In this document: positions 6,872-12,931 of the stretch, piece after piece
How the letters are laid out: each line of letters opens with the position of its first letter
Position numbering within the stretch: the stretch's first letter is position 1
Source: Muribaculaceae bacterium
GTDB lineage: Bacteria > Bacteroidota > Bacteroidia > Bacteroidales > Muribaculaceae
Length of the DNA: 12,931 nt
Assembly (NCBI GenBank): GCA_017962285.1
Contig: JAGCVR010000103.1
Coordinates: 1-12,931, forward strand
Reading direction: 5' to 3'
Made by a program: the position numbers and the translations under genes
The notes under the pieces: model-generated
What the model saw: only the letters and a program-made list of their open reading frames with translations
Databases searched by the model: none
Told to the model about the DNA's origin: nothing

Positions 6872-7819
6872 GCAAAGTTGGTGATTTGCGTGGCTTTTTT
6901 TAGCTTTTTTAGCGAATTCGGCTGTGCGCAGAGGCTGCAGTCCACGTATTTGAACTATATTGAGCAGTATAAGGAGATTGCAGTCCGCCATCAGCAGGAG
7001 TATGGTATTCCTGCCAGCATCACCCTGGCGCAGGGCTTGCTCGAGAGCCGTGCGGGGCGTAGCTATCTCGCCCAGCGAGGTAATAATCACTTTGGAATTA
7101 AGTGCCACAGCTCGTGGCAGGGTGCCCGCGTGGAATTCAACGACACTTCGCGCCATGTGTGCTACCGTCAGTATGGCAATGCCGAGGAGTCGTTCATGGA
7201 TCATGCGAAGTTTCTGAAAGGAAAGCGTTACAAGAGTCTTTATTCGCTTAAAGTCACGGATTACAAGGGTTGGGCTCAGGGATTGAAAGACTGCGGTTAT
7301 GCCGAGGATCCGGCGTACCCGCAGAAACTGGTTTCTCTCATTGAGCAGTATGAGTTGTTCAAGCTCGATTCAAATCAGCCGCAGGTGGCGCATCACGAGA
7401 ATCTCAAGCCCGATGAGAGCATAGGGCACAGCACGGTGGTGGTGGATGGCGCTAAAAATGCCGTGCTTCGTTCTGCCGACGGACTGCACAAGATTCACCG
7501 CAAGTGGAAACTGCATTATGTGAAAGCCGGAGAAGGTGACAGTTACGAAGCTATTGCCGGAGAATTCGACTTAAGTCAGGAAGAATTGCTTTCGTTCAAT
7601 GACCTTCAGCACGGTCAGGCGCTTGAACCTGGCATGGTGGTGTTTCTGGAACGGAAGGCTTTGCGCTGCGTGAGCAAACGGACACACAAGGTCCGTGCCG
7701 GGGAGACGTTGTGGATTTTGTCGCAGAAATATGGCATTCGTCTAAAATCGCTTGCCGGCATGAATCATCTGCATGTGGACGCGGAACTTGAACCAGGCAT
7801 GCGTTTGCAGCTTCAGTAA
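6848..7819 (+). CDS. Exported glucosaminidase (GH73/FlgJ-like) with two LysM domains
   Basis: The protein has 323 residues. A signal peptide (about 1-27, hydrophobic VICVAFFSFF, likely cleaved at GCA|Q) directs it out of the cytoplasm. The Cys there lacks a proper lipobox. Residues about 40-175 match the peptidoglycan-cutting glucosaminidase fold: GIPASITLAQGLLESRAG places the catalytic Glu at 66, followed by NNHFGIKC and the tail pattern GLKDCGYAEDPAYPQKL. A linker of about 45 residues leads to two LysM peptidoglycan-binding domains, at about 223-272 (diverged, with the start HYVKAGEGDSYEAIA) and 280-323 (canonical HKVRAGETLW). It probably cleaves the glycan between GlcNAc and MurNAc in wall remodelling or cell separation. 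It is monocistronic by layout, since the following gene has its own promoter overlapping this gene's 3' end. Confidence 0.93.
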   Translation: MYKFLNINAKLVICVAFFSFFSEFGCAQRLQSTYLNYIEQYKEIAVRHQQEYGIPASITLAQGLLESRAGRSYLAQRGNNHFGIKCHSSWQGARVEFNDTSRHVCYRQYGNAEESFMDHAKFLKGKRYKSLYSLKVTDYKGWAQGLKDCGYAEDPAYPQKLVSLIEQYELFKLDSNQPQVAHHENLKPDESIGHSTVVVDGAKNAVLRSADGLHKIHRKWKLHYVKAGEGDSYEAIAGEFDLSQEELLSFNDLQHGQALEPGMVVFLERKALRCVSKRTHKVRAGETLWILSQKYGIRLKSLAGMNHLHVDAELEPGMRLQLQ

Positions 7820-7835
7820 GATTTTTGTATTTTTG
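7804..7835 (+). promoter_or_regulatory. Promoter for the interrupted dehydrogenase
   Basis: TTTG at 7804-7807 and TATTTTTG at 7828-7835 have a 20-base spacer, a full consensus match. The -33 box lies inside the last codons of the glucosaminidase gene. The leader to the ATG at 7864 would be about 22 bases. Confidence 0.75.
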
Positions 7836-7863
7836 TAGTAGAAACCAAAAAAACGAAAAAATC

Positions 7864-8637
7864 ATGAGTAATTATTTCAACTTTAAGGGTCAGGTGGCTA
7901 TCGTTACTGGTTGTTCCACCGGTCTGGGCGTTCAGATGGCTCGCGCTCTTGCAAGCCAGGGGTGTAACATTGTTCCCGTAGCACGGAGAATGTAGAAACT
8001 GGAAGAGATGTCGGCAATGCTCCGCGCTGATTTTGGTGTTGAGGCTTACCCAATCAGGTGCGACATCACGCAGACCGAAGCCGTGGATGCCATGGTGGCT
8101 GAAGCGTTGGCGCACTTTGGCCGTGTGGATATATTGGTGAATAATGCAGGAACGGGTGCCGTGGCTCCTGCCGAAGACATCACTGACGACCAGTTCCGCA
8201 ACGAGGTGGAGATTGACTTGTTCGGCTCGTTCCGCGTGGCGCGTGCCGTGGCAAAGCAGGCAATGATTCCGGCAGGCTATGGACGTATCATCAACATCGC
8301 TTCGATGTATGGCCTGGTGGGCAACAAGATAGCACCGGCTTCGCCATATCATGCCGCAAAGGGTGGTGTAGTGAACATGACTCGAGCCCTTGCCGCCGAG
8401 TGGGGAAAACACGGCATCACCGTAAACAGCATCTGCCCGGGATACTTCGAGACACCGCTTACCGTGGATACCCTCAACAGCGAATATTTCCAGAACTACG
8501 CCCACACCGTGATACCCTTGGAGCGTTATGGCAAGGAGGGCGAACTGGACACCACGGTGCTGTTCCTTGCATCGCCTCAGAGCACCTATGTCACTGGCGT
8601 GGCAATCCCGGTGGACGGCGGCTACACCGCAGTGTAA
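7864..8637 (+). pseudogene. Short-chain dehydrogenase (gluconate 5-dehydrogenase-like) interrupted by in-frame TAG
   Basis: Read through, the frame gives 257 residues, normal for the classical SDR family of NAD(P)-dependent oxidoreductases. All core motifs are in one frame: TGCSTGLG at 15-22 (cofactor binding), NNAG at 93-96, catalytic Ser147, and Tyr162/Lys166 in YHAAK, ending with the usual GVAIPVDGG. Codon 44 (7993-7995) is TAG, between ARRM and KLEE, where relatives usually have a charged residue or Gln. TAG also ends two intact genes here (2688-2690 and 10603-10605), so it is most likely a true stop. The longest uninterrupted part restarts at ATG 8008 (209 residues) and lacks the cofactor motif. 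Promoter and remaining codons look intact, which suggests a very recent mutation or a base-calling error. Sugar-acid oxidoreduction is the best guess for the intact enzyme; SDR substrate calls are weak. Confidence 0.85.
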
Positions 8638-8723
8638 CTATTTGTGGTGAACGACTGGGGCGTTATGGGAAGCATTGCGAACCTGTTGCGTCCACATTCA
8701 AAATCGAAGTGTGAAGTTTTTCA

Positions 8724-8755
8724 TTTGTATTTCTTGTAAATATGGATTAAATTTG
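8724..8755 (+). promoter_or_regulatory. Promoter for the ABC exporter
   Basis: TTTG at 8724-8727 and TAAATTTG at 8748-8755 with a 20-base spacer match the consensus fully. The ATG at 8776 is only about 14 bases beyond the expected transcription start, a very short leader. Nothing else is evident in 8638-8723. Confidence 0.75.
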
Positions 8756-8775
8756 CAATTCCATTTGTTCGTTGT

Positions 8776-10605
8776 ATGATAAAAGGATTCTTTGCCATAT
8801 TGAGACGGTGGGTACCGCCCTACAAGAAATACCTTGCGCTGAATGTGCTGTTCAACGTTTTGGCGGCATTCCTCACGCTGTTTTCCTTTGCTCTGATTAT
8901 TCCCATTCTGGAGATGCTTTTCGGACTGAATACAGCCACTTATGAGTATATGCCGCTTGGGTCAGGAAGCATTAAGGAAGTTGTGGTGAACGATTTCTAT
9001 TACTACGTGCAGTGCATCATAGCGCGTTACGGACAGTCGATGGCGTTGGCGGCGATAGCCATAGCACTTGTGGTGATGACGGGTTTCAAGACCGGCAGTG
9101 CCTATATGAGCGCGTTTTTCATGATACCAATCCGCACCGGTGTGGTCCGAGACCTTCGTCGCCAGATATACGCAAAGATTGTTTCGTTGCCAATAGGCTT
9201 TTTCTCGTCGGAACGAAAGGGTGACATCATGGCGCGCATGAGCGGCGACGTTACCGAAGTGGAAAACTCCATCATGTCGTCGCTCGACCTGATGTTCAAG
9301 AACCCCATAATGATTGTGGTGTGTCTGGTGATGATGATTATTGTCAGTTGGCAGCTGACGGTGTTTGTGCTTATCCTTTTGCCCATTGCCGGACTTGTGA
9401 TGGGCGGTGTAGGCAAGCGGCTGAAACGCACCTCGCTCCACATGCAGAACCAGTGGGGAGTGCTTTTGTCGAACATCGAGGAGACCATTGGCGGCCTGCG
9501 CATCGTAAAGGCATTCAACGCCGAGAAGAAAGTTCAGCGCAGGTTCGGTGCCGAGAACGACAAGTTCCGTACCATGTCAACCCGCGTGGCTCGGCGTTAT
9601 GAACTGGCCCACCCCATGAGCGAGTTTCTGGGTACGGCCACCATCGCCATAGTCCTTTGGTTTGGCGGAACGCTGATACTGGGAGGGCACAGTTCCATCA
9701 CGGCACCGTCGTTTATCTATTACATGGTGATTTTCTACAGTATCATCAACCCAGCCAAGGACCTTTCCAAGGCATCCTATGCCATTCAGCGAGGACTTGC
9801 GTCGATGCAGCGAATCGACAAAATCCTCGGTGCCGAGAACAATATAACTGATCCCGAAAATCCGGTGGAACTCAAAGCCATAAAGAACGAAATCCGCTAC
9901 GACAATGTGCGGTTCCGTTATGGCGACAAATGGGTTATCGACGGCATCTCGCTCTCCATAAAGCAAGGCAGCACTGTGGCGCTGGTGGGACAGTCGGGCT
10001 CCGGGAAAACCACCCTTGCCGACCTTCTGCCGCGTTTCTATGATGTTCAGGAAGGCTCAATCAGCATCGACGGGGTGGATATCCGCAACTTCCGTATTGC
10101 CGACCTGAGGGCATTGATGGGGAATGTGAATCAGGAAGCAATCCTGTTCAACGACTCATTCCGCAACAACATCACTTTCGGGGTGGAAGAAGCCACCGAC
10201 GAGCAAGTTGAGGCTGCCGCTCGCATAGCTAATGCCTACGACTTCATCATGGAATCGGCTCATGGTTTCGACACCACCATAGGCGACCGCGGATGTAACC
10301 TTTCGGGCGGCCAGCGCCAGCGCATAAGCATTGCGCGAGCCATACTGAAGAATCCGCCAATCCTGATTCTCGACGAAGCTACAAGCGCGCTCGACACCGA
10401 AAGCGAACATCTGGTCCAGGAAGCCCTCGACAAGCTCATGCACGGACGTACCACGCTGGTGATAGCACACAGGTTATCCACCATCAAGAATGCCGATGTG
10501 ATATGCGTGGTGCAGGACGGAAAGATTGTGGAGCAGGGAAGCCACGACGAACTGATGCAGCGGAGCGGAGCCTACAAGCACCTCGTGGATATGCAGGCAT
10601 TTTAG
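8776..10605 (+). CDS. ABC exporter, MsbA-like half-transporter (membrane and ATPase domains fused)
   Basis: The protein has 609 residues and acts as an inner-membrane homodimer. The N-terminal ~330 residues form the six-helix exporter membrane domain, with the first helix at about 20-45. The ATPase domain (about 365-609) is complete: Walker A GQSGSGKTT at 405-413, the Q-loop VNQEAILF, signature LSGGQRQR at 509-516, Walker B ILILDEATSALD with catalytic Glu534, and the switch His565 in IAHRLS. The start fits the promoter just upstream, with a short leader. The family exports lipid A precursors, other lipids, peptides or drugs. The fused layout and the LPS-bearing host make an MsbA-type lipid flippase plausible, but no residue proves the cargo. 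It is monocistronic by layout, with the next gene having its own promoter. It ends in TAG. Confidence 0.93.
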   Translation: MIKGFFAILRRWVPPYKKYLALNVLFNVLAAFLTLFSFALIIPILEMLFGLNTATYEYMPLGSGSIKEVVVNDFYYYVQCIIARYGQSMALAAIAIALVVMTGFKTGSAYMSAFFMIPIRTGVVRDLRRQIYAKIVSLPIGFFSSERKGDIMARMSGDVTEVENSIMSSLDLMFKNPIMIVVCLVMMIIVSWQLTVFVLILLPIAGLVMGGVGKRLKRTSLHMQNQWGVLLSNIEETIGGLRIVKAFNAEKKVQRRFGAENDKFRTMSTRVARRYELAHPMSEFLGTATIAIVLWFGGTLILGGHSSITAPSFIYYMVIFYSIINPAKDLSKASYAIQRGLASMQRIDKILGAENNITDPENPVELKAIKNEIRYDNVRFRYGDKWVIDGISLSIKQGSTVALVGQSGSGKTTLADLLPRFYDVQEGSISIDGVDIRNFRIADLRALMGNVNQEAILFNDSFRNNITFGVEEATDEQVEAAARIANAYDFIMESAHGFDTTIGDRGCNLSGGQRQRISIARAILKNPPILILDEATSALDTESEHLVQEALDKLMHGRTTLVIAHRLSTIKNADVICVVQDGKIVEQGSHDELMQRSGAYKHLVDMQAF

Positions 10606-10657
10606 CGAAAAACTTCCCCGAATAATGAAATCCAAATTATATTAAGTGGGGAATATG

Positions 10658-10688
10658 CTTGAAATATGGGCGAGAAGTAGTAACTTTG
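10658..10688 (+). promoter_or_regulatory. Promoter for the S41 peptidase
   Basis: CTTG (10658-10661, 3 of 4) and TAACTTTG (10681-10688) are 19 bases apart. The leader to ATG 10712 would be about 17 bases. The same promoter could also serve mfd downstream. Confidence 0.6.
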
Positions 10689-10711
10689 AAGCCGGAATAA
10701 ATTTTTAGAAG

Positions 10712-12379
10712 ATGAAAAACATCAAGCGAATTGCGGTAATCTCGATTATCGCGCTTTTGTGCGTATCTGTGACTGTAACCAAAAGCGCTGCCGACGACAG
10801 TGCAATAGCCCGGAATCTCGATATTTTCAACAGTCTGTATAAGGAGTTGAACGCATTCTACGTAGATACAATCGATGCCGATAAGACCATAGAGAATGCC
10901 ATTAACTATATGCTCAACGACATTGATCCCTACACGGAATACATCCCAGCTAAGGGACACGACGATTTCATGGTTGTGGCAACAGGGGAATATGGCGGAA
11001 TAGGGTCGTATATCATGGCACGCCCTGAAGGCGGAGTGTTTATCTCCGAACCCTATGAGAACAGCCCTGCGGCCAAGGCAGGACTGCGTGCCGGCGACCA
11101 GATTATGATGATTGATTCCGACACCACCGCCACCTGGAGTTCGAGCAAGGTGAGCGAACATCTGAAAGGACAGCCCAACACCATGCTCACACTGCAGGTG
11201 AAACGCCCCTACGACCCCGACAGCATAAAAACGCTGAGAATTATGCGGGAGAAAATCCGTGTGAATCCTGTGCCCTACTATGGCGTGGTGCGTAAAATAC
11301 TGGGTTATATCAATCTTTCCACGTTCAATGAGCACTCGGCGCGTGAAGTGAAAAATGCCCTTCTTGAACTCAAGAAAGACGAGCGTGTGCAGGCAATAGT
11401 GCTCGACCTTCGAGGCAATGGCGGCGGACTGGTTGAAAGCGCAGTGCAGCTGGTGGGAATGTTCGTTCCCAAGGGCACGCAGGTGCTTCAGACCAAAGGA
11501 CGCTTGCCGCAACAGGTGAAGACATATAAGACCACCGAAGAGCCAATCGATACCAAAATGCCGTTGTTCGTGCTTATCGACGGTTCTTCCGCCTCGGCGG
11601 CAGAGATTACCGCCGGCGCCCTTCAGGACCTGGATAGGGCGGTGATTGTGGGCAGCCGCTCTTATGGTAAGGGACTGGTTCAGACCACCAGGCCACTGCC
11701 GTTCGATGCCATGCTAAAAGTGACCATAGCCAAGTATTACATCCCAAGCGGACGATTGATTCAGGAAATAGACTATTCGCACCGCAATGCCGACGGAACG
11801 GCTCAGCGTATCCCCGACAGCCTCACGACGGTGTTCCATACAGCCAACGGACGTGAGGTGCGCGATGGCGGCGGTATAACCCCCGACGTCAAGATCACCT
11901 ATCCTGAAGTTAACCGCCTTGTCTATAATGTGGTGCGCGACAACTGGGCTTTCGACTATGCCACCAAGTTTGCCTCGGAGCATAGCACGATTGCGCCTGC
12001 CGGAGAGTTCGAAATTACCGATGAAATCTACGAGGAATTCAAGCAGTTTATCGACCCGAACAAGTTCAAGTATGACAAAGTGTGCGAGCAGGGGTTGGAG
12101 GACTTGCGCAAAATCGCCGAGATTGAAGGCTATCTGAACGATTCCACGAAGCAGGCGTTCGACCATCTGGGACAACTGCTCAAGCACGACTTGCTCACCG
12201 ACCTTGACAAGAACAAAAAGGAAATCAGCAAGATTCTCGAGAGCGAGATTGTGAAACGCTATTATTATCAGCGTGGCGAGATTATTCAGACCATTGCTCA
12301 CGATGAGGCCCTCGACCGCACATACATCATTGCCGTTCAGCCGCGTGAGTACAGGAAAATCCTTACCAAGAAAGACTGA
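10712..12379 (+). CDS. S41 family C-terminal processing peptidase
   Basis: The protein has 555 residues. An N-terminal hydrophobic segment (about 5-24, cleavage possible near KSAA|D) sends it to the periplasm. A PDZ domain spans about 90-170 (GEYGGIGSYI through AGLRAGDQIMMID). The protease core at about 195-360 carries the serine-lysine dyad: Ser295 in SSASAAE and Lys320 in SYGKGLVQ, with Gln324 four residues on, matching the Ser/Lys/Gln spacing of Tsp/CtpA. A charged C-terminal region of about 150 residues follows, common in Bacteroidota members. These enzymes trim or degrade periplasmic proteins by recognising C-terminal tails, and several control wall hydrolases; a link to the glucosaminidase upstream is only a guess. 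A promoter precedes it, and mfd starts 40 bases after its stop. Confidence 0.95.
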   Translation: MKNIKRIAVISIIALLCVSVTVTKSAADDSAIARNLDIFNSLYKELNAFYVDTIDADKTIENAINYMLNDIDPYTEYIPAKGHDDFMVVATGEYGGIGSYIMARPEGGVFISEPYENSPAAKAGLRAGDQIMMIDSDTTATWSSSKVSEHLKGQPNTMLTLQVKRPYDPDSIKTLRIMREKIRVNPVPYYGVVRKILGYINLSTFNEHSAREVKNALLELKKDERVQAIVLDLRGNGGGLVESAVQLVGMFVPKGTQVLQTKGRLPQQVKTYKTTEEPIDTKMPLFVLIDGSSASAAEITAGALQDLDRAVIVGSRSYGKGLVQTTRPLPFDAMLKVTIAKYYIPSGRLIQEIDYSHRNADGTAQRIPDSLTTVFHTANGREVRDGGGITPDVKITYPEVNRLVYNVVRDNWAFDYATKFASEHSTIAPAGEFEITDEIYEEFKQFIDPNKFKYDKVCEQGLEDLRKIAEIEGYLNDSTKQAFDHLGQLLKHDLLTDLDKNKKEISKILESEIVKRYYYQRGEIIQTIAHDEALDRTYIIAVQPREYRKILTKKD

Positions 12380-12419
12380 AACGTGATTTAAGAAAGCAAT
12401 TTTTTCTCCGCACAGAAAG

Positions 12420-12931
12420 ATGGAACTATCTCAACTTTGCGAAAAGTTTTGCGCGAAAGACCGCTTTAAGTCCCTTGCTAAAGCCATAGGTAACAGGAAC
12501 AACAAGGTGTTGCTTGCCGAAGGTGTGGCAGGGTCGTCGCTTGCAATGCTGCTTTCTTGCCTTCCACCGCGCACCACACCATATCTGATTATAGCAAACG
12601 ACCTTGACGAGGCGGGCTATATATATAATGACCTGTGCCAGATAATGACCGACAAGCGGGTTCTGGTATTCCCATCGGGTTACAAGCGGAGCATAAAGTT
12701 CGGGCAGGTGGATGCGCCGCAGCAGATTTTGCGTACCGAAGTGCTTAACCGGTGGGAGAAAGACAAGGAACTGCGTTGGGTGGTGTCTTATCCCGAGGCT
12801 CTTGCCGAGAAAGTTGCTACGCGCGAACAGGTCTCCAATGGCACAATCAATCTCGCCGTGGGGGAAGTGCTGGATTTGACTCAGTTGCAGCAGCAGTTGC
12901 GCAATCTGGGCTTTGTGTCGGTGGACTATGT
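12420..12931 (+). CDS. mfd: Transcription-repair coupling factor Mfd, N-terminal part (3' end outside window)
   Basis: From ATG 12420 the frame is open to the window edge (170 codons). Mfd removes RNA polymerase stalled at DNA damage and recruits the UvrABC repair machinery. The visible part is its UvrB-like N-terminal region: VLLAEGVAGSSLA sits where UvrB has a Walker A loop but lacks the GKT, as expected for this degenerate domain. It is followed by IIANDLDEA, VFPSGYKRSIKFGQ, LRTEVLNRW and VVSYPEALAEKV, which I recognise as the Bacteroidota Mfd pattern. The helicase motifs would lie beyond the window. No promoter is visible in the 40-base gap after the S41 peptidase gene, so transcription probably continues from there. 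Confidence 0.9.
   Translation, partial: MELSQLCEKFCAKDRFKSLAKAIGNRNNKVLLAEGVAGSSLAMLLSCLPPRTTPYLIIANDLDEAGYIYNDLCQIMTDKRVLVFPSGYKRSIKFGQVDAPQQILRTEVLNRWEKDKELRWVVSYPEALAEKVATREQVSNGTINLAVGEVLDLTQLQQQLRNLGFVSVDY

Noticed and set aside
7993..7995. TAG reassigned to an amino acid in this genome
   Set aside because: TAG ends the hydrolase and ABC exporter genes exactly where their families end, so reassignment is unlikely.
7813..8505. 230-residue minus-strand open frame opposite the dehydrogenase
   Set aside because: It is antisense to a gene with clear SDR motifs; its protein is His/Cys-rich shadow sequence with no domain pattern.
10613..10653. TTCCCC...GGGGAA inverted repeat after the ABC exporter as a terminator
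   Set aside because: The loop is about 29 bases with only a weak inner stem, and no T run follows on the plus strand.
10637..11512. 291-residue minus-strand open frame
   Set aside because: It is antisense to the S41 peptidase, has no recognisable motif, and arises from codon bias in the real gene.

Overview
The window looks like chromosomal DNA of a gut-type Bacteroidales bacterium, broadly Muribaculaceae- or Prevotella-like; I cannot name a genus. Three things point there. Most gene starts are preceded by the Bacteroidota promoter pattern TTTG-N19-21-TAnnTTTG rather than E. coli-type boxes. Strong Shine-Dalgarno sequences are absent. The protein families (large PhoU-tailed Na/Pi symporter, rubrerythrin, LysM glucosaminidase, Bacteroidetes-type Mfd, secreted repeat protein with a sorting-like tail) are typical of the group. 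I see no mobile element, CRISPR array, tRNA, rRNA or phage gene.

Layout. 1-1028: 3' end of a secreted protein with OB-fold-like repeats, closed by a strong terminator. 1200-2690 (+): exported serine hydrolase of the beta-lactamase/class C type with its own promoter. 2687-3229 (-): rubrerythrin, convergent with the hydrolase and overlapping it by 4 bases at the stop codons. 3275-5089 (-): Na+/phosphate symporter upstream of rubrerythrin. 5090-5433: the only long gap, a divergent control region with promoters in both directions, dyads and an orphan hairpin. 5434-6227 (+): two-gene operon of unknown function, one small PH/GRAM-like protein and one acidic secreted protein. 6343-6810 (-): cytidine deaminase. 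6848-7819 (+): glucosaminidase with two LysM domains, whose start codon overlaps the cytidine deaminase promoter. 7864-8637 (+): short-chain dehydrogenase interrupted by an in-frame TAG at codon 44. 8776-10605 (+): MsbA-type ABC exporter. 10712-12379 (+): S41 C-terminal processing peptidase. 12420 to the end (+): N-terminal part of Mfd.

How the genes fit together. This is mostly single-gene transcription units rather than one pathway. Envelope functions dominate: serine hydrolase, glucosaminidase, ABC exporter, periplasmic protease and two secreted proteins of unknown role. Housekeeping and stress genes (cdd, rubrerythrin, mfd) are interspersed. I did not find an obviously new multi-gene system. 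The best leads are the nonsense-interrupted dehydrogenase, the unknown two-gene operon, and the motif-dense control region between 5090 and 5433.
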